NCBI GenBank assembly: GCA_015179125.1
Contig: WHVA01000055.1
Location: 186,001-250,000, forward strand
Direction of reading: 5' to 3'
DNA length: 64,000 bases
DNA from: Gautieria morchelliformis
Taxonomy: Eukaryota; Basidiomycota; Agaricomycetes; Gomphales; Gomphaceae
The position numbers and the translations under genes were made by a program. Shown here piece by piece: positions 53,228-64,000 of this stretch. Position 1 is the first letter of the stretch. Each line of letters starts with the position of its first letter. Below the pieces are notes generated by a model. It saw nothing but the letters and a program-made list of their open reading frames with translations, did not search any database and was not told where the DNA came from.

Positions 53228-53696
53228 ATCAACATGGGGAACTGTTCGACATTTACGACCTGCGAAGGTATACGAGCCTCTCCAGACGTCGTACGACGCA
53301 TATGAGTTGTCCGGACATTTTGATTCCTATGGGAAGGCAGGACCGACAGCGATAGAATTCAATGCCCAGGATTGAAGTAGAACCTTTCGGTTAGCGTATG
53401 ATGATAGCGACCCGTGGGTTTCATTCATATCACCGGCTTTAATTGTAAGGCCCTCTCCTCGTCCACCGTGTTTGAATTACATTACACAATATCCAACACT
53501 CCCAGAAATGAAAAAAAGTGCGTCTTCAGAATCCTATACACGGACGTTGACATGCATCTTACGCCACGCGACCACGATAAGCTCGATCAGGTTGCAGCCA
53601 TTACAAAACCTTCTGCATAGTCTTTTCGTGACGGGATGCAATGTTACAAAAAGGAATGGGATAAACCCCAAGAGCGAGTAGAACAGCATATCATTC

Positions 53697-55908
53697 TCAG
53701 TCATCTAACTGTAACCCTGGCACAGTGTCTGAAGCTTCTTCAGATTTAGGATGGGAATAAGCAGTGCTGAGCGAACCAGGCGGAACAGCAGTACTTGGTG
53801 GGGGTACTGATGACGTCTGTACCGACATCGGCAATTGGATTGCCTGTGCGAACCTCGGATTAATGTGGGGCGCGACTCCATAACTGCCTAACTGCATTGG
53901 TCCGTAGTCGAGTGGCTGGGAAAATGAAAGAGATGGGTCAAAGTACTCTTGGCGATAAGGCCCAGTGGGATAATGCATGGGCATGTGGCCCTGAACGTTA
54001 CTTGTGGTTTGACCAGTATGCCCATCAGGGCTAATGGCCCTACCACCACTAGCAGCCCCAGAATTGTAAGGAAATGGCGTGCCGTCTGCCCATTGTCCTG
54101 TGGCGCGAGCAATAGCGATCGACGTCGGTGATGGCGGTCGAGGCATGTGAGGGTCATACTCCTCGAAAGAATATGAAGATCCTTGATTCCGGCTCGGTAT
54201 GTGTCCTCTGTCATGGCGTTCTAGATCCACACCCCGACCTCGTCTACGACCACCCCCGCGTGAATGAGCTGTGAAGCTTGGTTCTCGACCACGATCTTTT
54301 CCGCGACCGCGCCCTCTTCTTCTGCCTCGGGCGGGGGGCTGGTCAATTTGTCCACGAAATTGAGACGGCCCTGCGGTAGACGATTGTTCTGAAATCGACA
54401 ACGACCCGTGTCTGCGATGACGCGAGTTCCTTGCAAGCATTAGAGCTTTCTGCGTATTAGCGTCCTCGAAAGATACCAATGACTGAGAAGGGGCCGTGGA
54501 ACCACCTGGAGACGATGGGGCGCTATGTTCCTCTCGGCCTGGAGATCGTATGTCCTCGAAGTCATACGGTGATGTACCATATAAGGAGGTTGCATCATCT
54601 CCTACCACTGACATGGAATCATCGGCTTCGTCATTGAAGGTGCCAGACGACCGGGTCTGTGATGGTTCTTGGGGAAATGAGCCTCTCCTTTAAGTAGAAA
54701 ACGAAATATAAGGAAATGCTCGATATGTCAGAATGGACGGCCGCATTGGACCGAGCTGGATGGGAACTAATGAAAACGCGTACCGGAGACGTTTGTGCGC
54801 GGCCTCGGCCTCATCATCGCTAAAATCCAGTTCATTTTCAGGAGGTTCCTCATCATAAAGGTTGCTAGCGTCTGAGCCTTTTAATCCTGCCAGAGCGCTT
54901 GGAAAGAAAAATTTGCTGAGTGAGGGAATGTGGAAAATAGCTCGAGTGACGAAAATCTTGGTAGGATCAAAATAGTTCTGAGGCGTTGATGAAAGACTCA
55001 ATGTTGGCGACGACCTAAGGTTGGTCTCGTTTTCAGGTACAGCCTGATCTTGGACAGGCTGTGCATCAATGGGCGTGTGCGGTGTTGTAGTGAGGTCCCG
55101 AGTGGACTCTCTGCGTTGGACTCTGACCAAATAGTGAGGGAGTGTTGTTGGTCCAAAGGTTTCCCACACATAGCCTAAAGGTGTGCGATCATCAAGAAGG
55201 AGTAAACTCCCTTCATCCAACACAAGGTCTCTCCTTTCTCTAGCGCTGTACGTGGACAAAGCTCCTCCACGCACCGTGACACTATCTGGCAGAACCGTTA
55301 TAATTTCTCCAACAAATTCGAGTGCCTCTTGGGGTAAGGCAGACGGATCGGGGAGAGACGGGACAGGAATAGCCGTCAGAGGTAGCTCGTGAGCAGTAGG
55401 AATGTAGATAGCAGCTGTGAGGAGCCCCATCCCATCTTCGTTGGATATGCCAGAGGGTAGTGTCTGTTCGGTTTTTCTCTTCTGCCGACGGAAAGGTCCA
55501 GCAGAGGATGATGCGGAATTAGATGAATCCGAATCCGAGTCCGAAACCTCTTCGTCTGAAGGAGGAGGTTTGACAGAAGATCTGTTGTTACCATTCTAGT
55601 AGCGACGTAGTTCCCAGCAGCGACGTTGGTACTCACAGTATACTGTTCGTGAGAGCAGCACCATTGGTTCTCAACGATACTGCTATCTGCGCTTCAACCT
55701 CATCCTCACTCTCTGTGCAGCTGCTCGCAATATCGCTATCGGGGTCGATAGCAGCTCTTGAAATAATACTGGGCGAGCCCTTGCGCTTATGGCCTCTTGC
55801 TGAATCCCCTGTCCCCCGCATGGGGGGCGTAGCTTCCGGCGGATCCAACAATCCCATGATAATAGCTAAATCTGGAGCTACCATGCTTGGAACTTTGAAA
55901 GCAGCCAT
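53697..55908 (-). CDS. NAF1: NAF1, H/ACA snoRNP assembly factor
   Basis: Three exons (55,637-55,908; 54,784-55,581; 53,697-54,687) join in frame to 686 residues. The start MAAFKVPS is at 55,908. An acidic/serine stretch precedes the Gar1/Naf1 RNA-binding core: LEFVGEIITVLPDSVTVRG, LDEGSLLLLDDRTPLGYVWETFGP, PHYLVRV, then FFFPSALAGLKGSDASN and DEEPPENELDFSDDEAEAAHKR, near residues 176-340. The C-terminus has RG-rich boxes (RGRRRGRGRGKDRGR, RGGGRRRGRG) and a Pro/Gly/Tyr-rich tail. NAF1 binds Cbf5 during H/ACA RNP (and telomerase RNP) assembly in the nucleus and is later exchanged for Gar1. The frame is intact with introns of 55 and 96 bp. It is a core housekeeping gene next to pseudogenes. Confidence 0.9.
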
Positions 55909-57172
55909 GGCTAATTTTTCATGGGCCGTCACGTGTGACTGTCCGTGGCATCCCGGCCCCTTTCCCGCTCGCGCCGTGCCAAGTGTACTTAGTTTGCCTT
56001 CAGAGGCATTCACGACTTCTCATTTAGAGGCCCTTTCATTGCTTGCAGTGATATATTGAGCACTCAGGGAAGAGTGCAGTGAGGGCGTGGAAGTATGTTC
56101 TTCAGAATAATGAAGTCGGAGAGGTCTAAACCCCGGCAGCCACAGCTTTTAGATATACTGAAGTCGATCATCGACATCAAACAGCTACAAGTATTTCTTC
56201 ATTAGTGAATACCTCTCTCGTCAGCAAACAAGATATGATCGATCCACCAGCACCGTATGAGAACCTAACTGCATTAGCAGGGGGGAAGTTCCCCGCAGTA
56301 CTAGGTTAATTCTACTTATACTGCGGCGCAGTCTCCTATCTCTCGGAGGGGACCCGGAATAGGTGGGGGGTCGGAAGTTGCCTGTTACTGTAAGGTTGGC
56401 ACCAACGTACATATAATTATTCGTTTGTGAGATATATGTTTAGCTAATACTTACCAGTGTCATAGAAAATTTAAGACGTGGTGTGATGGGACAACCGAGC
56501 CTGAGGGAGGATGGGATCTTGTGGGTGATCAAGTCGGATCATATATTATTATAAGAAGTCTTACACCACGGTGGCTAAACATGCTATGACCGTACGCCCG
56601 TGCCTGGGCGGTCTCTACAAGATCATGTTCGCTTGAGCCAGCCCTGCATGGGATCATGGAATTAATGGCCGCGCCGCCTCACTGGCAGCGTTGGGATCGT
56701 CTGTGACAAGATGGATCATAACCAACGTCGAAGCTCGAACAGGCTCCAATATTTCGACCGGGGTTTTGGGTCACTTTCTGTGACATCAATTCATGAAACG
56801 CGTTATATCCCAGGGTATGTAAATATTTTACCTTGTGTAACCGAGTAGTCCAACTTCATTCTCCAGTATGCTCGCTTTCATCTAACAATTACTGCAATTG
56901 GGACTATTGCGCAAGTTTGGTTGACTTCCGGCAGTAACGTTGAACCACAACCATGTCACGCCAATGATCGTCAACCGCAAAAAGAACTCATGTGGCTGTG
57001 CCGCACGTGCGACGTATGTACTAACCACATATTACATACCCTTTGCTTCTAACGGTCCGCAACATTCTCTAACCATGATGCTCTCCATGGATTTCGGGGT
57101 ACAAATTATTTATTGCAGTGTTTATATCGCAACCTCCAGGCGGCCCAGAGCCTCGACTGCGGGTGAGCAAGA
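55909..57172. other. Divergent intergenic region between NAF1 and the laccase gene
   Basis: It should contain the NAF1 promoter on the left and the laccase promoter on the right. A 63-codon minus frame at 56,221-56,412 has no domain. No long gene is supported. Confidence 0.4.
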
Positions 57173-57178
57173 TATAAA
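57173..57178 (+). promoter_or_regulatory. TATA box of the laccase gene
   Basis: TATAAA lies about 60 bp upstream of the ATG at 57,239, with a pyrimidine-rich segment (cttcttctttcctttg) between them, a normal distance for a fungal gene. Confidence 0.6.
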
Positions 57179-57238
57179 TGCTCAGTGTATGGGAGCAGTA
57201 CAACAACCAACTTCTTCTTTCCTTTGCATTTACCATTA

Positions 57239-59945
57239 ATGGTTCGGCTCTATGGCACCTTTCTCTCTCTCTGTGTAACGGCTGTCGCTCACGGCGCCAC
57301 CGTCTCTCAGCAATGGTCGCTCACTGCTGATAGCATTGCTCCTGATGGATTTACCAGGAGTGCTGAGCTCATCAACGGCATTTTCCCTGGCCCACTCGTA
57401 ACTGCCAACAAGGGTGATTCAATAACGATCAACGTGACGAACAGTCTATTTGATTCGACTATGCGTCGCAGCACTAGTATCGTGGGTAAAATGCCTTCTT
57501 ATTTTTTTATATGTGCTGAACTGTTAGATATAGCACTGGCACGGAATTGTTCGCCCTGTCTTATATGACCTGTGATATGCGCTCACTCTGATTTCTTCCC
57601 ACAGTCCCAGCCTCGAAATGCAGAGTAAGTATTATTTTAGTTAACTGATTCGAAGTATTGGACGAATTCTCCGCCACTGTACCAGCAACGATGGCGCTTC
57701 ATTTGTCACGCAGTGTCCGATTGCCCAGAAGTGAGTGCTGCCATCTCCGTGGCCATTACGATCTATCATCACTGGCGTTGAACTATAATAGTAATTCATA
57801 CCCCTACAAGCTTGTCCTTGGCGAACAAGCTGGCACGTTCTGGTACGGGACCCCTTCAATTTCTTTGTGCTGTCTTTCTAAACTTGTACCAGGTATCACA
57901 GCCACTTGAGTACGCAGTATGTCGATGGAATCCGTGGACCTATTGTCATCTGTGTGTGGAAATTCAGTAGGGAAACCCGCTCTTACTGAGCAGTTCAATT
58001 TATAGACGACCCAAACGATCCCCAGAAAAGCCTGTACGACGTTGATGATGCTACAACGTATGTTTCAGATATTTGAGTGAAGGAGAAAGTAGTGATAGTT
58101 TCTCCATCAGAGTTATTACTCTCGCTGACTGGTACCATCCCACCGCCCTCAACGCGACAAGTATGTAACATCCGCAGATGTCTCTCCTAAACTCACATCA
58201 TTTCAGCTTCATGGTTTGCCGGCGGAGCGGAACCAGTTCCTGACTCTGGTCTAGTAAATGGAGTCGGTAGGTACAACGGCGGGCCTGAAGTCCCCTGGGC
58301 TAGAATCAACGTCACTTCTGGAACGCGCTATCGTCTCCGTCTGATTAGCTTGTCCGCCTCAGGTCAGTTTTGTTTCTTGGGATACTGGGTTCACATCTTA
58401 TTGATGGGCAGGCACCTTCGAGTTTTCCATCTCCAATCATTCCATGACAGTAATTGAAGCAGATGGTGCATTTGACTCCATAATTCATTTGTGGCCGCTA
58501 GCTGACTAGACTCTCAGGCGTCGCACACGAACCGTACATCGTGGACTCCATCCCAGTTTTACCGGGACAGCGTTACAGCGTCATCGTGCGTCTTCCAGAA
58601 TTGTATTCAATTAGTTTATGATACTCACAAAAGCCGCCGAGTAGATCACGGCCAATCAAACTGTTGATAACTATTGTGAGACCGGAACATCTGAGGGTTG
58701 TGCAGATAATGGCTTATATAGCTTCGCCCCTAGGGATCAGTGCCAATCAAACGGTCGGCGGTGCGACCACAAGCACCGACAACTCCAACTGTTAGCACTA
58801 CAACTAAACTTATCTTCAACTTAAATTGATATCACGAACATCTAGTCAATGGTTCAAACACTTGGGCCGTCCTTCACTACAGTGGTGCATCTGATGCCGA
58901 CCCCACCGCATCACAGCCCACCGGCCTTGCAGACGGAGGCATTGAATTTGAAGAATTCAACCTTATAGTCGGCGCTGTTTCCCTTTTCGGTCGTTTCGCA
59001 CTTACACATATTTGCTCCAGCCTCTTAATGACCCAGCTCCGCCTGGCGGCTCTAATGCTGCAGACCAGGTGTTCAACTTCACATTCGCTACAAACGCCTC
59101 TAACGCTGATCTCTGGGTGGGTCAACGAATGCCCAATATACACTTCGAGCTGTTCTCACTGACTGCCACGTTTGACTTGGTGTGTAGACGATCAATGATG
59201 TCCAGTACAAGTCGCCCTCGGTTCCAACGCTGCTGAATATCCTCGCTAATGGCTTCACAAACGAGTATATAATTCGTTCTAGGACAAGGCTGTCACGCTC
59301 ATGAAAATTTTCAGCTCTGACTTCGCGACGACTGAGAACACTTTTGTCTTGAAGCCAAACTCTGTCATCGAAGTCACGTTCACAGGTGGTGCTGGGCATG
59401 CATTCCACTTACAGTGAATAACTCTAAGAATCTTTCTATTCTCATGGAATTAACGGGGTGATTTCAGTGGACATACCTTCTCAGTTGTGCAGTCGGCCAG
59501 TGGGGGAAATGCTAACTATGTGAACCCCCCGCGCCGCGACGTTGTCGCCAGCGGGACTAGCTCCACAAACAACCAATCTACTACCATTAGGTTCCTGACT
59601 GATAACCCAGGTGCGCAAATGCGCCGTACTCCCATCACCTCATCGCCGACGTGTAATTCAGGTCCCTGGTTCCTTCATTGTCACATTGACTGGCACTTGG
59701 GTGAGTAATAGCGGGGCGTGGCACTGGTCATGTTTCTTAGCCTCTGATCCCCCACCCTCCAGAGGCTGGTCTCGCTGCCGTATTCGCTGAGGACCCGACG
59801 GGTAATTGTCGATGTCTTTGATGGGGGAACTGTCGCTCATCTTCCTCATCTAGGTATTCAAAGTGGCTCACAGTCTGTGGTCCCGAATGCCAAGTGGGAG
59901 CAGCTTTGCAACGTTTACAATAACCTTACTTCCGACCTTCAATGA
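57239..59945 (+). pseudogene. Laccase (multicopper oxidase) with disrupted L1 copper motif
   Basis: Multi-exon similarity runs along the whole length of a fungal laccase. There is a signal peptide (MVRLYGTFLSLCVTAVAHG), then DGFTRSAELINGIFPGPLVTANKGD. The L2 block WYHSHLSTQYVDG is rebuilt across an intron ending 57,893. Middle-domain blocks include LADWYHP and GAEPVPDSGL. The L3 block HAFHLHGHTF is rebuilt across an intron near 59,415-59,466, and L4 [12 protein letters not shown] near 59,660-59,700. The C-terminal exon ends SDLQ. In L1 the sequence is YW plus shifted bases where HWHG should be, so the first type 2/type 3 His ligands are lost and the frame is broken (about 57,655-57,700). The region near 58,650-58,800 is also degraded. 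Laccases are secreted phenol oxidases; this copy should be inactive unless the break is an assembly error. Confidence 0.75.
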
Positions 59946-62220
59946 ACTTCCGTATCAGCTTCACAAGGAAGAAATTGTTGCCGCTGTCTGGAAATTGGAA
60001 TGGTGTTTTCGCCTATTCGTACCCTTAATAGTAGTGGGAGATGAGGGAGAAGAGACTAGATATCTCGAACAATTTGGACAATACGTATTGATGTCGCTCG
60101 TTAGCATTGCATATTATCTTTGATATATCTTATATCACACGAACGGACTGAGCTGATAGGATGCGTAATCCGAAACAGGTGACTCACTGAGAAGTGAGGA
60201 CAATGCATGCCTCCCCGCATGACGGTTCCATACGCTCTCCGGGGACGGCATACATTTGAGGGTTGCTGCGATACAGAACGAGGAGCAGTTAGGTGATTAC
60301 TATTATTTCCAAACAGTGAGCCTGGATCACGAGCTAAAGCAGCCTACCCCGGCGGTTCTCTCACGTGTGCTCCTTCTTGTTAGTCATGCTTGGTTAGATG
60401 GTACAGTAACATGATGTTACATGTAAACTCACCCACAGTATTCAGCATTGGACTATGTCAGTGTACCAGTGCCCTTTATAATGGTCCAGTGTACTGCAGC
60501 CTTACGACAATAAGTTCGGAACCTTGGCAGCGTGTCATCAATTAGCAACTGTTCATCAGTTCGTTAGGTAGCATGACCCGTTACAAATTGCACAAAAAGT
60601 GTTCAAAGTCGAAACCTGACCAGTGTACATTAATTGATAATTAGTTGACTAGAGTAAGGGCGGATACCAGCAGACCCCTTGCTCTGGAAATATGCTATGC
60701 AAATGGCTGTAATAATTTGTACTTTACACAACAAGGCGTTACTTAGCTGATACGTAGTCAAAATGCCAGAAGTTAGAAGTGCGTGTGCTTCTTAGGACTC
60801 GTTGATGGGCCATCCCTTAGATTTTTCCTTTTTATAGGCGATGCTACCAGAGGCGTTGGCGGCGATATAACCAGCATCTTCCCCATAACGGGTATGTTCA
60901 TCGCCTTTGGGCCATGGGGTCTTCCGTGCAAACACATAGCTCCCGAAATGAGCCTCAACCATAGCACCCATTAGCAACCTCTCATATTGGGATGGAATGA
61001 TCAGTTGTCCGGTGACGTCGAAGGCGGGGAGGGGAGAGATATATGAGTTTCACAGCATTCATCGCTTCTGTTGCATCGCCGGCCAATTTGAGAAGCTGAA
61101 TTTATCTTGTAATTTACGCCAAACTGTTGATCCTTGGCGCACAATCAGACACTTCCATACCTTGAGCATCGCCGCTTGAAGGCGTGGCTGAGTACGCACG
61201 ACACGGGTTAAGAGGGCCCTCGAACCCTGAGTGAATGCATTGAATGTAAAGACGGCTTGAATAACAAGACAATTCCTCTCGAAAATAATACATTCGGAAG
61301 CAGGACATAACGTGATGACTAGCGCAATTCAAGTCAGGAATAAGAAACTCAAGTTGAAGAAACCTGTACTTATGACTCGTACAGGGAACTGCCCGCACGG
61401 CAACTATAAGTGCCTGGTGCCTGCAACTCTCCCACGATTTTTCCGTTGCAGACCCTTGCGCTGCACGGGACAAAATTTCAGGCCGCAGACGTCGCCCTGC
61501 ATGTCTAGACTGGCTCAGGGCTTGGTTCCGCTTAGATTACTAGTCGAGTAATGTACACTGGTTCATCTTCCTAATCATTCTAAGAGACCAATTTGTTGGG
61601 CAAGCCCGCGACATGGCAGTAATAACACTATACAACACCAAGTGTACTTCTTACTACTTAGATGTTGAACCTATAACAAAACCGATAAAATTTCCTGGAA
61701 TGCTCCCTGAGATCTGAGAGCTTTCGATTGATCCCCGGTTCATATTTGGGGTAGTGGCTCTTATGTAATGACGGGGACGGCTACTTGTCGGAGACGGAGT
61801 GGTATTTGCAATTTTGCATATCTTATACTTAGCCTGTGCGAGCGCTACTCTTCAAATTTGGGAAATTTTCCCAAGTCCCGAGCAATCAAATACCTTGCGG
61901 CGGGGCTGCACAGCGAAATCTGATTGTGAACAAGGCTCTGACTCTGATTTGGTCATACTGACTGTGACAGAATATGATGGTTGACGGCGTGTTGTTGTCC
62001 TGGTTGAACTCATTCCCGGGTATTTGGGCATCTGCGGTCGGCGACACCATCGTAGACTAATAACGAGCATTTTGTATTGTCAGCATACATATTCCGGCCG
62101 CAAGCACCACCCCCTCCGAGTCCAACGCGGTGACGGGGACCCGTGAAGTGTATCAAAATAGCCCCCGGCTTTCGGGCATTTCTGCTTTTTAACAAGTAAC
62201 GTCTATCCCTCTCTTCCATA
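59946..62220. other. Intergenic stretch with no supported gene
   Basis: Frames of 60-120 codons occur at 60,773-60,977, 61,114-61,473 and 61,799-61,984. The 61,799 plus frame starts with a hydrophobic stretch (MVFAILHILYLACASA) that could be a signal peptide, but it has no partner exon. None is called. Confidence 0.35.
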
Positions 62221-64000
62221 ATGGATACTGCTGGTGCTGCTACCGCGGCTGCCGCCACGGCTCTTGCGACAGCGGCGCTTCATCTGTGCGTACGACATGT
62301 CGAATTTTTACATTTTGTTCATGATATCGCTGTGGCATTTTCCTTCCAGACAAGCAGGCAAGATGTTTCAGCTCGCCGGTTTTGTGATGATGATCTACGA
62401 TCATGGTACGTACCCCGCGTCCTTCTTTCCCGCACAGGGAAGTCATACCCTAATAATCTTCAATCATTCACCTTCGAACAGCGCTTACCCTCGCCAACGA
62501 GGTGAAAGAAATTTTGAAGTTTTGCCAAACCCCTCCCTTTTACATAAAGCGCGTACTTTTTAGGTCCAGTATGTTTGGAAACGGCCGCTGTCTGGCGCAA
62601 CAATACTTTTCGCCCTAAATCGCTACATCACGCCGCTGAAGTTCATCGTTGAAGTAGTCGCATTCCAGTCTCCTGCTTGGACAAAAAATGTGCGCGTTCT
62701 ATCCACCTCTGGTTAGCGCGACACTTTATTTTCGCTTGATGGTTCACGGATTCCGAAAGTCACTGACGGGGACCTTTTACTTGACAGAAGTAGGTCGTTT
62801 TTCCGCATGCCAGAGCTGCGGACGTCCAGATCCTCAACTCTTTCCTTGTGCTCAGTTGGGCATGCGATCATTTCGTGCGTTTCGAGGGCGGCGGATCCAT
62901 CGCCATCACTGCCGGTACGTAAGCCCACCGCATAACAGCTTCGACCATCTCCACACATACGTTTTGTGCTGTTCTTCCAGTCGCTGAAAGTGCGTATTTA
63001 CCCTCATTCCATCTCTATAGGCCTGTGGCTCAACATATCGCGCACACGCGCAATCAGGCATTATGATGCTTCGTGTGTATGCCATCTGGGAACGGGACGG
63101 ACGTATCCTCGCCTTCCTCGGTTGTTTGTGGGTCATACAAGTAGCATTTTGTACAATGGCCCTGGTCTATACCGAACGTATGTGTGTTTTCCCAATTCTC
63201 AGCTCAAAACGCGAATCTGAGCAAATAAACGGGCATATAAAAACCAACCATTATAAACGAACAGGCGTCCCGCTTCCCTCTGTGCTCGTGGGGTGCATGC
63301 TGACCGGAAGTCTGTCGCATGCGGGCCTCTTTAGTGCGTTTCCCGTCTTTTCCTTTCTTTCAATACATGCAGACTACCTTAAGTTCCCTTCTGGGTCATG
63401 CCGTTGATCACGGACTCGGCTGTCTTTCTCCTCACGCTTTGGCGAACACAAAAGTTTTCGAGGGGACATAATAAAATGGCGTGAGTTTGTTTCTTTTTCA
63501 CTATGTATCGGGTCACATTTGGCCGCTGGTATATACACCTTTGTTGTCTGGAAAGGAATCCCAGAGTCTCGAGACTTAACTTTGTTGCAGATTGTTTCAG
63601 GTCCTCCAGAGAGACGGGGTTCTCTACTTCCTGTGTATATTCAGCGCAAACTTACTAAATGTAATCTTATTCCTGGTACGTTGAGTCCTTAGTTGAACGA
63701 TACAAATGCCACTTACAGACTCGTCGTTAGACTGCAATGGACGATCTCAAGGCTCTCGGTGCAGGGCATGTGTGCTTTGTAGCATATACGCATGCCTAAA
63801 GCTGACGGATGTCATATCAGGTTCTCCCAGATGATCACTTCTCTAATGATTTCCCGTCTCGTTATCAATCTTCGCTCCCTCCGCACTGGCTTCTATATCT
63901 CCGATCATGGGCCCATCCCTCCCCAAAACACCTATGATAAATATATGACGACCGACACCTCCCTGAGGAGGGCTCGCATTGAGAGTGGTATCTTGTGGAA
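62221..64000 (+). CDS. DUF6533 domain membrane protein, 3' end beyond the window
   Basis: Exon 1 starts MDTAGAATAAAA at 62,221, and the exon at about 62,350-62,406 reads FQLAGFVMMIYDH. Then ALTLANEVKEILK, VQYVWKRPLSGATILFALNRYITPLKFIVE and, after several introns, MLRVYAIWERDGRILAFLGCLWVIQV follow. This is the DUF6533 signature (yDh..Tl..Ev..iW, fllnRY) of an Agaricomycete family with about seven membrane helices and unknown function. The tail at 63,830-64,000 (QMITSLMISRLVINLRSL..) is a C-terminal cytoplasmic part. Introns of 50-80 bp are assigned by eye, and not every boundary is certain. Confidence 0.8.

Noticed and set aside
52840-53301. 153-codon minus-strand frame
   Set aside because: It runs through the snap-back hairpin and opposite the PrpF-like fragment; no domain is visible.

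Overview
This window looks like nuclear DNA of a mushroom-forming basidiomycete (Agaricomycetes). Genes carry many short GT-AG introns of about 45-80 bp. The gene set includes a FunK1-type kinase, DUF6533 and DUF6593 proteins, a laccase, a Zn2Cys6 regulator and an NTPase-nuclease of the Crinkler kind. The transposon load is very heavy. The chromosome arm cannot be told from the sequence.

Positions 1-42,000 are mostly a transposon landscape. A decayed chromodomain Ty3/Gypsy element on the minus strand (Gypsy-1, about 602-11,160) has been hit by at least five later insertions. Four have readable target-site duplications (TSDs): a 3-bp-TSD MITE in pol (4893-5543), a second MITE in gag (ends 7835 and 9966), a solo LTR inside that second MITE (7840-9429), and another LTR-like insertion in the 3' tail (1471-2409). 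Solo LTRs of a TGTTACG family follow at 11,268-11,908, 12,869-13,541 and 26,170-26,861. The last one interrupts the reverse-transcriptase frame of a DIRS-like tyrosine-recombinase retroelement (about 23,500-28,870). A second, better preserved Gypsy element with both LTRs occupies 28,873-35,091. A truncated Tc1/mariner (22,766-23,477) and a hAT MITE (36,103-36,681) complete the set.

Embedded in this region are a multi-exon minus-strand P-loop NTPase with a C-terminal nuclease-like motif (16,900-20,224), a DUF6593 gene fragment and a GGQ-motif release-factor fragment. Two inverted, mirror-ordered arms (12.4-14.4 kb and 37.3-40.1 kb) each carry a short gtcaaatgcat repeat, a degenerate minisatellite and an AT-rich block. 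The right arm starts with a promoter-like block (CCAAT, two perfect GGTCACGTGACC palindromes, TATA) that faces into 21 identical 17-bp repeats and no convincing ORF.

From about 40.4 kb the window becomes gene-bearing: a broken FunK1 kinase (-), an intact TauD-family dioxygenase (+), a single-pass SH3 membrane protein (+), a Zn2Cys6 transcription factor (+), a PrpF-like pseudogene carrying an 83-nt snap-back hairpin (+), NAF1 for H/ACA snoRNP assembly (-), a laccase whose first copper motif is destroyed (+), and a DUF6533 membrane protein running off the right edge (+). These do not form an obvious pathway cluster. All exon boundaries were read by eye from splice sites and reading frame, and family names were assigned from recognised motifs; no database search was run.
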